From the NCBI GenBank assembly GCA_020850355.1, contig JADZEX010000059.1, positions 1 through 64,000 on the forward strand: a DNA stretch of 64,000 nt, read 5' to 3'. How positions within the stretch are numbered: the first letter of the stretch is position 1; every line of letters begins with the position of its first letter. Under the pieces are notes generated by a model. The model was not told the origin of the DNA and did not search any database. It was given only the letters and a program-made list of their open reading frames with translations. Source of the stretch: Fimbriimonadaceae bacterium (GTDB taxonomy: Bacteria; Armatimonadota; UBA10988). The translations under genes and the position numbers were made by a program. This document shows, one piece after another, positions 1 through 7,612 of the stretch.

Positions 1-1439
1 CCCTGCCGTCGATCGCCTCGGTCTCGCAGTTTCGCATGTTGACCCGGCCCGCCAGCGCCACGGGCGGCGTCGAGGTGGTCGTCGAGGGCGGGGCGGTGAC
101 CGAGTTCAACCAGGCCGGCTGCCCCCCCGGGACCGACATCAGCGTCAGCAACCTGTTCTTCAACGTGCCGGCGCGGCTGAAGTTCCTGCGCACCTCCAGC
201 ACCGAGATGGAGCACATCCTGGCGCATCTGACCGCCTTCTGCCTGCTCCACCACGACGTCGCCTTTCGGGTCGAGCACAACGGTCGCCAGGTGCTCAGCT
301 CGCCGGCGACCCACGATCTGGTGGGAGCGGTGGCGACCGTCTACGGCGCCGAACTGGCCCGCGAGATGCTGCCGCTCGACCTGGACGGCGGCAACCTCAC
401 CGTACGTGGGCTGATCGGCCGGCCGACCATCGCGCGGGTCAACCGCACCCATCAGGTCTGCTTCGTGAACGGCCGGCCGATTAAGCACCGCAGCCTGACC
501 CATGCCCTCTACGACGGCTACCACACGCTGCTGATGAGCGGGCGCCACCCCGTGGCGGTGATCGTGATCGACATGGAGCCCAGCGCGGTCGACGTGAATG
601 TCCACCCCGCCAAGGCCGAGGTCCGCTTCAGCCGCGACTGGGAGGTTCACAACCTGGTCCGCCGGGCGGTGCGCGAGGCGCTGGAAAACGCCGGGCTGCT
701 GAGCGAAGACCGCGAAGTGCCGGGGCGTAGTACGCCTTACCAGCCGCGGGTCGGCGGCCTGGTCGCCGCAGCGGCCGGCGATCCCGCCGCCGGGCCGCAG
801 CAACCCTCGCTGTTCGACACCGTCGCCGAGGAGTCCCCCGCGGCCGAGCGCGGTGGCCTGCCGGCGCGGCTGGTGCCGTTAGGCCAGGTCGCCCACAGCT
901 ACATCGTCTGCGACAGCGACGAGGGGCTGGTGGTGATCGACCAGCACGCGCTGCACGAGCGGGTGCTCTACGAGCAGTTCGCCGCGGCCGAGGCGGGGCG
1001 CGGTGTGGCGCGGCAGTTGCTGGCGGTACCGCTGCCGCTGGCGCTCTCCCCGCGCGAAGCGCAGGCCGTGGCCGGCAACCTGCCCGCGCTGGCCGAGCTG
1101 GGGTTTGAGCTGGAGCCCTTCGGCGGCGACACCTTCCTGGTGCGCGCCGTGCCCACCGTACTGGCCCACCGCGACCACGACCGCGTGCTGCGCGACGTGA
1201 TCGACGACCTGGTCGCCAGCGCCGGACCGCGCAGCTACACGCAGCACCGCGACTATGTGCTCCGCACGATGGCCTGCAAGGCGGCGATCAAGGCGGGGGA
1301 CCACCTGGCGCCCGAGGAGATCCACGAGTTGCTGCGGCTGATGCGCGAGTGCCAGGTGCCGTTCCACTGCAACCACGGCCGGCCGACGATGTTCGCGATC
1401 AGCCACGAGGCGCTGGAGAAACGGTTCGGGCGGATTTAG
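1..1439 (+). CDS. mutL: DNA mismatch repair protein MutL (5' end outside window)
   Basis: This is the C-terminal two thirds or more of MutL, the ATPase/endonuclease that links MutS mismatch recognition to strand incision. The frame is open from the window edge; the first visible residues, LPSIASVSQF, match the family's GEALxSIxxVS region, so the true start lies upstream. The end of the GHKL ATPase/transducer half is followed by a short linker (about 720-850) and the C-terminal dimerisation domain. The endonuclease metal motif DQHALHERVLYE lies at 939-974. The later ACK, CNHGRPT and FGR motifs near the C-terminus indicate a nuclease-active MutL, unlike that of E. coli; the second motif has N where CPHGRP has P. 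The stop codon overlaps the stop of the convergent gene by four bases (TTAG). Confident call from motifs. Confidence 0.95.
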   Translation, partial: LPSIASVSQFRMLTRPASATGGVEVVVEGGAVTEFNQAGCPPGTDISVSNLFFNVPARLKFLRTSSTEMEHILAHLTAFCLLHHDVAFRVEHNGRQVLSSPATHDLVGAVATVYGAELAREMLPLDLDGGNLTVRGLIGRPTIARVNRTHQVCFVNGRPIKHRSLTHALYDGYHTLLMSGRHPVAVIVIDMEPSAVDVNVHPAKAEVRFSRDWEVHNLVRRAVREALENAGLLSEDREVPGRSTPYQPRVGGLVAAAAGDPAAGPQQPSLFDTVAEESPAAERGGLPARLVPLGQVAHSYIVCDSDEGLVVIDQHALHERVLYEQFAAAEAGRGVARQLLAVPLPLALSPREAQAVAGNLPALAELGFELEPFGGDTFLVRAVPTVLAHRDHDRVLRDVIDDLVASAGPRSYTQHRDYVLRTMACKAAIKAGDHLAPEEIHELLRLMRECQVPFHCNHGRPTMFAISHEALEKRFGRI

Positions 1440-2542
1440 CCGGCGACAATCTCGACATTGGCGCGCGGCACCGTGACGGTCTGCCCGTTCTGCAGGGCGG
1501 CGGTCAGCACCCGCACCACGGCGCCGGACTCGACCGCCTGCGGCGCGTGCGGCAGGCCGGTGACCTGGCCGACCTGCCCGAACCAGGGCTCGCGGATCAG
1601 GCGGATCACGGTGCCGACGTCGAGGATCTGCGCTGCCGCGCCGGTGATCTCGATCTGCTCGGCGGTCAGGCTGGCATCCGGGACGATGATCTGTGGGCGA
1701 ATCACGCCGGCCCGGATCTGCGTCGCACCCGAAATGCTGGCAGCGCGGCCGGCCAGGCCCGTCAGCAGGTCCCAGGTGCGGCCTGCCATCGGCACCTCGC
1801 CGAAGCCTTCGGTCAGGATCAGCGTCGCTGGGACATCCTCGTCGCCAGTGATGGCAACGCCAATCTCGCGGCCCAGAATCTCGCGCAGGTCGGCATCGAG
1901 GATCGCCCCGCCGACCACCCCAATCGCCCCGGCCGCCGCCGCGGCCTGGTAGGTCGCCAGATCGACTCGCCCGGGCAGCACGATCACCGCGCCCGGCGCG
2001 CTGGCCGGCAGGTGGCCGTCGGCACACGGCAGCAGCTTGCCCCAGCGTTCGCCGCCGATCCCGAAGATGCCCTGCACCAGCGCGCCGCGGGTGGCGATCA
2101 CGGCCCCTTCGCCGGCGATCACTTCGAGCACCCGGCCCTGCACGAAGGCGTTCAGGACCACCGGGCGGGGCGGCCGGCGGATCGAGATGTTGCCGGTGCG
2201 GGCGGTGACGGTCTCGATGCTGCCCGTCGCCGGGCAGAGCAGCGTGCTCTTGAAGAAGCGGCCCAGCAGGCCGGGGGTTTCGGCCAGGACCTCGCCCTCG
2301 GTGACGGCGTCGCCGACTTGTTTGCGCAGCAGCGGCAGCAACTCGTTGCCGGTCACGCCGAGCTTGTCGCCGGCCCGCAGCAAGACCACCTCGCCGGGCA
2401 GCGCCGTGCGAGCCACCGCGGTGTCCGGCTCGACGGCGTCGCCGACCTGCACCAGCACCTCGCCCTTCAGCGGCAGGCGGCGCGTCAGTTGCACCTCGGC
2501 GCGGCCGTTGACGGTCAATCCAGGGGTGTAGGCGGTGCCCAT
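1436..2542 (-). CDS. Conserved protein of unknown function, beta-rich with lipoyl-like and KOW-like segments
   Basis: A 368-residue protein that I cannot assign to a named family. There is no signal peptide or membrane segment. The first 100 residues contain two stretches of the pattern GEVLVQVGDAVEPDT and DAVTEGEVLAETPGL, resembling the barrel-sandwich hybrid fold of lipoyl/biotinyl-like domains. The middle is Gly/Ala/Val-rich with alternating hydrophobics. Near the C-terminus VIRLIREPWFGQVGQVTGLP looks KOW-like. A start at 2542 is supported by GGGAG six bases upstream and by a good promoter at 2563-2591. It is a single-gene unit, convergent with mutL and divergent from the oxidoreductase. 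The function is unknown; a scaffold or carrier role is only a guess. Confidence 0.8.
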   Translation of the reverse strand: MGTAYTPGLTVNGRAEVQLTRRLPLKGEVLVQVGDAVEPDTAVARTALPGEVVLLRAGDKLGVTGNELLPLLRKQVGDAVTEGEVLAETPGLLGRFFKSTLLCPATGSIETVTARTGNISIRRPPRPVVLNAFVQGRVLEVIAGEGAVIATRGALVQGIFGIGGERWGKLLPCADGHLPASAPGAVIVLPGRVDLATYQAAAAAGAIGVVGGAILDADLREILGREIGVAITGDEDVPATLILTEGFGEVPMAGRTWDLLTGLAGRAASISGATQIRAGVIRPQIIVPDASLTAEQIEITGAAAQILDVGTVIRLIREPWFGQVGQVTGLPHAPQAVESGAVVRVLTAALQNGQTVTVPRANVEIVAG

Positions 2543-2562
2543 GCTCAGCTCCCGACGGCGAG

Positions 2563-2591
2563 ATCATGGGGCAGGCCGGACCTGCTGTCAA
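2563..2591 (-). promoter_or_regulatory. Sigma-70-type promoter for the unknown gene ending at 1436
   Basis: On the minus strand, TTGACA (2586-2591) and CATGAT (2563-2568) are separated by exactly 17 bases. Transcription would begin near 2556, giving a leader of about 14 bases that contains the GGGAG ribosome site. Seen directly; activity not tested. Confidence 0.6.
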
Positions 2592-2651
2592 TGCCCGCGC
2601 CGGCAGGGGAACGCCGCCGCTGGGCGAACCGAGCGGCAGCAGGAGCGAAGC

Positions 2652-3707
2652 ATGGAGCGCGTGCGTGTCGGACTGATCGGTTGCGGGGTGATCGGCAAGA
2701 CCCACATCAACCGCCTGTCGCCCGAGGCCGGGATCGAGGTGGTGGCGGTCGCTGACCGGATCGCGGAGCGCGCCGCCGCCTACGCCAGCGACTACCAGGT
2801 GCCGCAGACCTTCAGCGAGGGCGCCGACCTGATCGACCAGGCCCCGGTCGACGTCGTGATCCTCGCCTTTCCCACCGCCGGCCGCCATGATCTGGGGCTC
2901 CGGGCGCTCCGCGCGGGGAAGCACCTGCTGACCGAGAAGCCGGTCGCGATGAGCGTGCCGCAACTGCGCGAGCTGATCGCCGCACAGGGCAGCTTGAAGG
3001 CGGGGACCTGCTCCTGCCGCTTCCGCTTCACGCCCTCGGCGCAAGCCGCCACCGCCTTGCTGGCCAGGCAGCCGCTGGGCCACCTCCGCGCGGTCCGCTG
3101 CCGCAACCTGATCGCCGCCGGCCAGGCTCCCGCCGGCCCGCCGCCGGAGTGGCGGCTGAAGCGCCACCTCAACGGCGGTGGCATTCTGGTCAACTGGGGC
3201 TGCTACGACCTCGATTACGTGCTCGGCCTAACCGGCTGGACGCTCCGCCCGCAGACCGTCTTCGCGCAGACCTGGCCGGTCACCCCACCCTTCCGCACCT
3301 ACGCCGCGCCCGATTCAGAGGCCGAGACGCACCTCGTGGCGCTGATCCGCTGCCAGGACGGCATCGTGATCGAGTACGAGCGCGGCGAGTTCATGAGCAG
3401 CCCGACCGAGACCGCCTGGAGCGTGATCGGCTGCTCCGGCGCGCTGCACCTGCAGATGCTCCCGGGCAACGGCAAGAAGCTGCTGCTGCACCGCGGAGTG
3501 ACGGGCGAGGGCGTCGTCGCCGAGGAGGTCTGGAGCGGCGACGACCCGCCCGAGGTGACCTCCACCGGACCACTGCTTGACCTCGTCGCGGCGATCCGCG
3601 AGGATCGCGAGCCGTCCAGCTCGTTGACGCGCGCGCTGGCGCTGCAGCAGATCACCGACGCGGTCTACGAGTCCGCCGCCAGTGGGCGCAGCGTGGACAT
3701 TGCATGA
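2652..3707 (+). CDS. Gfo/Idh/MocA-family NAD(P)-dependent oxidoreductase
   Basis: A 351-residue cytoplasmic dehydrogenase of the family that oxidises sugars, inositols or related polyols. The N-terminal Rossmann segment VGLIGCGVIGKTHIN carries GxGxxG, and LLTEKPVAMS contains the EKP motif whose lysine is catalytic in this family. The C-terminal half is the alpha/beta substrate and oligomerisation domain. The frame is open further upstream, but ATG 2652 is preceded by AGGAG at 2641-2645 and is where homology begins. It overlaps the next gene by four bases (ATGA), so the two are co-translated, which suggests that a sugar released or handled by the secreted partner is its substrate. The exact substrate cannot be read from sequence. 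Confidence 0.92.
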   Translation: MERVRVGLIGCGVIGKTHINRLSPEAGIEVVAVADRIAERAAAYASDYQVPQTFSEGADLIDQAPVDVVILAFPTAGRHDLGLRALRAGKHLLTEKPVAMSVPQLRELIAAQGSLKAGTCSCRFRFTPSAQAATALLARQPLGHLRAVRCRNLIAAGQAPAGPPPEWRLKRHLNGGGILVNWGCYDLDYVLGLTGWTLRPQTVFAQTWPVTPPFRTYAAPDSEAETHLVALIRCQDGIVIEYERGEFMSSPTETAWSVIGCSGALHLQMLPGNGKKLLLHRGVTGEGVVAEEVWSGDDPPEVTSTGPLLDLVAAIREDREPSSSLTRALALQQITDAVYESAASGRSVDIA

Positions 3708-6025
3708 GAGCCGTCGCGGTGGCCTGGCTGCTGACCGCCAGCCTGGCCCTTGGTGCACCGCAGCGGGGCGTCAACCTGGTCCGCAACCCTGGCTTCGAAA
3801 CCGCCGGGGAGTGGGCCGGCGTTGGGAGCGGCTTCCAGGTCGACTCGCAGGTCGTCCACAGCGGTCGCCAGGCGCTGCGCTGCCAGGGCGCTAACCTGCA
3901 GTCGTCGGCCGGCGCCAAGCAGGTCATCACGCTTGCCGAGCCCGTGCACCATCCGCTGCGCATCAGTGCCTGGAGCCGCGCCGAGAACGCCGTCGTGGGG
4001 CAGGACTACAACCTCTTCCTGGACCTCCACTACACCGACGGCACCCCGCTCTGGGGGCAGATCGCGCGGTTTGAGCCGGGGACCCACGGCTGGCAGCGCA
4101 CGGAGCTGATCTTCGAGGTCGCCAAGCCCGTCGCCAGCATCGAGGTGCATCTCCTGTTCCGGAAGGCGCAGGGCACCGTCTGGTTCGACGATGTCACGGT
4201 CGAGTTGGCCCCCTTCGAGTTCATCCAGCCAACCGTCCTGCCCGATGTCTTTGGCGGCGGCAGTCTCGGGGTGCGGGCCACCACCAGCCTGCCGGCGAAG
4301 TGGTCGGCCGTGCTCCGCGGGCCGGCCGGCGAGCTCGCCCGCAGCGCCGGCACCAAGGCCCCGTTGCGCGCGCTGTGGCAACCGGCTGCGCCGGTCGAGC
4401 GCGCCGAGCTGATCCTGACCGCCACCGACGACCTGCTCGGTGAGACGGTCACCTGGCAACGCGCCGTGACCTTCGACCTGCAGCGGCCGAAGCTGGGGTA
4501 TGCCAGTTGGGTCGTCGACAGCATGGCCCGCGTGCAGCCGGGCGCCTTCCCGCCGGCCACGCGCCGGACCAGCGTCGCCATCGACGCCGCCGGGCGCGAG
4601 GCCGAGAGCTTTCAGGTGGTGCTGATGCCCGGCCCAGGGCAGCAGCTCGACAAGGTCCAGGTGAGCTGTAGCGACCTGCAGCGCGACGGCCGCACCAAGC
4701 TGCCGGCCAGCGCCGTGCAGTGGCAGCAGGTCGGCTACGTGCAGGTCGATCCGCTGCGCCAGCATCCCGCCGAACCCGACGCCACCCCCGGCTGGTGGCC
4801 CGACGCGCTGCTGCCGGTACCGCGGTTTGATGTGCCCGAGGGCTTCGCGCAGAGTGTCTGGTTCACCATCACCGTGCCGCCCGGCACGCCGGCCGGCGCC
4901 TACCGCGGCCAGGTGGCGCTGCAGGCCGCCGGCAAGCCCGCGCTGACGGTGCCCGTCGAGCTGACCGTCCACCCCTTCGACCTGCCGCTGCGGGGGCACT
5001 TCAAGAACACCTTTGCGCTGATGGACGGCTACCTCGAACGGCTCTACGGCCGGCCGCTCAGCCCGACCGTGCGCCGGCAGTACGGCGACTTCGTGCTCGA
5101 CCACCGGCTCAACCCCGACGACATCTCGCGCACCGACCTGCCGCCGATCGAGGATCTCAAGCACTACCGCGACCGCGGGATGAACTGCTTCAACGTGGTC
5201 AACATGGTCCGCGAACGGGGCCCCGCCACCTGGGTCTGCTGGAGCCCGTTGGAGGTCTACACCCCGGCCTTCAAGCAGCGGTTGATCGACCGGCTGGACC
5301 CCTACGTCGCCGAGTTGCGGCGCGAGGGGCTCGACAAGCTGGCCTACATCTACACCTTCGACGAGCGCGGCGAGGAGTTCTGGCCGACGATGCGCGAGTA
5401 CTTCGGCCTGGTTCGCGAGCGCTGGAAGCTGCCCACCCTCACCACTGCCTACGTGCCAAACGACCCGGCGCGGTTGGCCGACCTGCAAATCGACTGGAAC
5501 TGCCCGCTGACCCCGAAGTACCTTCGCGCCGAGGCCGACGCCTGTCGGGCTGCTGGCCGGCAGGTCTGGGCCTACGTCTGTATGGGCCCCGGCTATCCCT
5601 ACGCCAACTGGCTGGCGAACCACCCGCTGGTCGAGTCGCGGGTCTTCTGCTGGCAGGCCTGGCAGGAGCAGATGGACGGCATCCTCTACTGGGGCCTCAA
5701 CATCTGGCACCGCGCGCACAACGACAAGCTGATCGACCCGACCGCCGGGCCGCTGCTCGACTGGAGCATCAGCACCGGGGGCGACTATGCCTGGCTGGTC
5801 GGCGACGGGGACCTGCTGTACGCGGGCAAGGACGGCCCGATCGGCAGTCTGCGGCTGGCCAATCTGCGCGACGGGATGGAGGACTACGAGTACCTCTGGC
5901 TGGCCCGCGCGGCGCAGCAGGGCGGCCCGGTGGGGCAGGTCACCCGGAATCTGACCGACTACACCCGCGACCCGGCCACGGTCCGCGCGGCGCGCGCGGC
6001 GATCGCCCGGCAGATCCGCCCCTGA
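3704..6025 (+). CDS. Secreted DUF4091 (glycoside-hydrolase-like) protein with N-terminal carbohydrate-binding module
   Basis: A 773-residue exported protein. Residues 1-18 form a short signal peptide ending LALGAPQ. Residues 20-165 look like a CBM4/9-type jelly roll (LVRNPGFETAGEWAG, then VWFDDVTVE), a common carbohydrate-binding arrangement. A beta-rich middle leads to a TIM-barrel-like region from about residue 430. The C-terminal WAYVCMGPGYPYANW, FCWQAWQEQMDGILYWGLN and LANLRDGMEDYEYLW segments are the hallmarks of DUF4091. Members are found in bacteria rich in polysaccharide-degrading genes and are presumed glycosidases, but biochemistry is scarce. It overlaps the upstream oxidoreductase by ATGA. 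The domain call is firm; the enzymatic role is inferred. Confidence 0.9.
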   Translation: MRAVAVAWLLTASLALGAPQRGVNLVRNPGFETAGEWAGVGSGFQVDSQVVHSGRQALRCQGANLQSSAGAKQVITLAEPVHHPLRISAWSRAENAVVGQDYNLFLDLHYTDGTPLWGQIARFEPGTHGWQRTELIFEVAKPVASIEVHLLFRKAQGTVWFDDVTVELAPFEFIQPTVLPDVFGGGSLGVRATTSLPAKWSAVLRGPAGELARSAGTKAPLRALWQPAAPVERAELILTATDDLLGETVTWQRAVTFDLQRPKLGYASWVVDSMARVQPGAFPPATRRTSVAIDAAGREAESFQVVLMPGPGQQLDKVQVSCSDLQRDGRTKLPASAVQWQQVGYVQVDPLRQHPAEPDATPGWWPDALLPVPRFDVPEGFAQSVWFTITVPPGTPAGAYRGQVALQAAGKPALTVPVELTVHPFDLPLRGHFKNTFALMDGYLERLYGRPLSPTVRRQYGDFVLDHRLNPDDISRTDLPPIEDLKHYRDRGMNCFNVVNMVRERGPATWVCWSPLEVYTPAFKQRLIDRLDPYVAELRREGLDKLAYIYTFDERGEEFWPTMREYFGLVRERWKLPTLTTAYVPNDPARLADLQIDWNCPLTPKYLRAEADACRAAGRQVWAYVCMGPGYPYANWLANHPLVESRVFCWQAWQEQMDGILYWGLNIWHRAHNDKLIDPTAGPLLDWSISTGGDYAWLVGDGDLLYAGKDGPIGSLRLANLRDGMEDYEYLWLARAAQQGGPVGQVTRNLTDYTRDPATVRAARAAIARQIRP

Positions 6026-6085
6026 GGCGGCGGGCCACGGAGGACAGCCCCGCCGGTCGGGCGCATACTGACGCCGGGAGCACTG

Positions 6086-7426
6086 ATGCCTGAGTACGCC
6101 GGTGAATACCCCGCTCTGTATCCCAGCCTGAGCGGCTTGGACGAGGTGCTGCCGGAACGGCCGCGCGCCTTCCACATCATGACCAAGCCGATCGGCGCGC
6201 TCTGCAACTTGGACTGCACCTACTGCTTCTACCTGCGCAAAGAGGACCGCTACCCCGAGCACCGTGGCAGCGCCTGGCGGATGTCGGACGAGCTGCTGGA
6301 AGAGTACGTCCGGCAGTACATCGCCGCGCAGCAGGTCCCCGAGGTCCACTTCGCCTGGCAGGGCGGCGAACCGACGCTGCTTGGCGTCGGCTTCTTCCGG
6401 CGGGTGGTCGAGCTGCAGCGGCAGTACCGCCAGCCCGGCATGGTGATCCACAACGCCTTCCAGACCAACGGCACGCTCCTCGACGACGAGTGGTGCGAGT
6501 TCCTGCACCAGCACCACTTCCTGATCGGTCTCAGCGTCGACGGCCCGCCGGCCATCCATGACCACTACCGCGTCAACAAGGGCCAGCGCGGCAGTTTCGA
6601 GGCGGTCCGCCGCGGGCTCGAGCTGCTGCGGCAGCATCAGGTCGAGCACAACCTGCTGTGCGTCGTCAACGACTACAACAGCCGTTTCCCGCTGGAGGTC
6701 TACCGCTTCTTTCGCGACGAACTGGACGAGCGCTTCTACCAGTTCATCCCGGCCATCGAGTTCCTACCCGCCGGCGGCGTGACCCCCTGGTCGGTGCGGC
6801 CGGAGGCCTACGGCGAGTTCTTGTGCGCCATCTTCGACGAGTGGGTCCGCCGCGACGTGGGGCAGCGCTATGTGCAGATCTTCGACGTCGCCCTGCGCGG
6901 CTGGTGCGGCCTGGATCCGGGGCTCTGCGTCTTCAGCAAGCACTGCGGCAACGCCCTGGCGCTGGAGCACAACGGCGACCTGTACAGTTGCGACCACTTC
7001 GTGACCGACCACAACCGCCTCGGCAACATCGTCGACGTGCCGCTGGCCGACCTGGTCGCCGGCCCGCTGCAACGCAAGTTCGGCCGCGACAAATGCGATG
7101 CCCTGCCCGACTACTGCCGCCGCTGCGAGGTCCGCTTCGTCTGCAACGGCGGCTGCCCGAAGGACCGCTTCATCAAGACCCCCGACGGCGAGGCGGGCCT
7201 GAACTACCTCTGCGCCGGCTACCGCCGCTTCTTCAACCACATCGACCCCGCGATGAAGTTCATGGCCGCCGAACTGCGTAACCAACGCCCGCCGGCCAAC
7301 GTGATGGCCTGGCTCCGCGCCCGCGAGCTGCCCCAGGCGGCGGTCACCACGGTCGGCCGCAACGACGCCTGCCCCTGCGGATCCGGCCGCAAGTACAAGC
7401 AGTGCTGCGGCGCGCGGGGGCGGTGA
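6086..7426 (+). CDS. Anaerobic sulfatase-maturating-type radical SAM/SPASM enzyme with C-terminal SEC-C motif
   Basis: A 446-residue radical SAM enzyme. C40, C44 and C47 (CNLDCTYC) bind the SAM [4Fe-4S] cluster. The C-terminal third has a SPASM-type cysteine set (CGLDPGLC, CGNALALEHNGDLYSC, then CDALPDYCRRCEVRFVC) for two auxiliary clusters. Architecture and length match anSME, which oxidises an active-site Ser or Cys of sulfatases to formylglycine. The last 25 residues (NDACPCGSGRKYKQCCG) form a SEC-C zinc motif, frequent as a tail in this subfamily. The start at 6086 has GGGAG at 6076-6080. No sulfatase lies in the window, so its client must be encoded elsewhere, or the specificity differs from classical anSME. 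Confidence 0.9.
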   Translation: MPEYAGEYPALYPSLSGLDEVLPERPRAFHIMTKPIGALCNLDCTYCFYLRKEDRYPEHRGSAWRMSDELLEEYVRQYIAAQQVPEVHFAWQGGEPTLLGVGFFRRVVELQRQYRQPGMVIHNAFQTNGTLLDDEWCEFLHQHHFLIGLSVDGPPAIHDHYRVNKGQRGSFEAVRRGLELLRQHQVEHNLLCVVNDYNSRFPLEVYRFFRDELDERFYQFIPAIEFLPAGGVTPWSVRPEAYGEFLCAIFDEWVRRDVGQRYVQIFDVALRGWCGLDPGLCVFSKHCGNALALEHNGDLYSCDHFVTDHNRLGNIVDVPLADLVAGPLQRKFGRDKCDALPDYCRRCEVRFVCNGGCPKDRFIKTPDGEAGLNYLCAGYRRFFNHIDPAMKFMAAELRNQRPPANVMAWLRARELPQAAVTTVGRNDACPCGSGRKYKQCCGARGR

Positions 7427-7539
7427 CCGGGGCGGTGTCAGCGCGTCGCTGCGCCAACCACCCTCCGCGGACTCGTAGCGCGGCACCATGGCTTCGTCTG
7501 AGTGCCGCCACCCCCCGCCAAACGAAGTCTGCTGTTGTC

Positions 7540-7569
7540 TTGCATCTTGGCCTTGATCTGGTGCATACT
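7540..7569 (+). promoter_or_regulatory. Weak candidate promoter upstream of the RADAR operon
   Basis: The 186-base gap between the radical SAM gene and rdrA is visibly richer in A/T than its surroundings. TTGCAT (7540-7545) and CATACT (7564-7569) are spaced by 18 bases, matching the consensus at 3/6 and 4/6 positions. TTGCATC occurs twice, from 7540 and from 7579, and could be an operator half-site. Low confidence; no better candidate was seen in the gap. Confidence 0.3.
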
Positions 7570-7612
7570 TCGTTGGTTTGCATCGCAGATACGCGAGCCA
7601 GGGTGGTAACCA

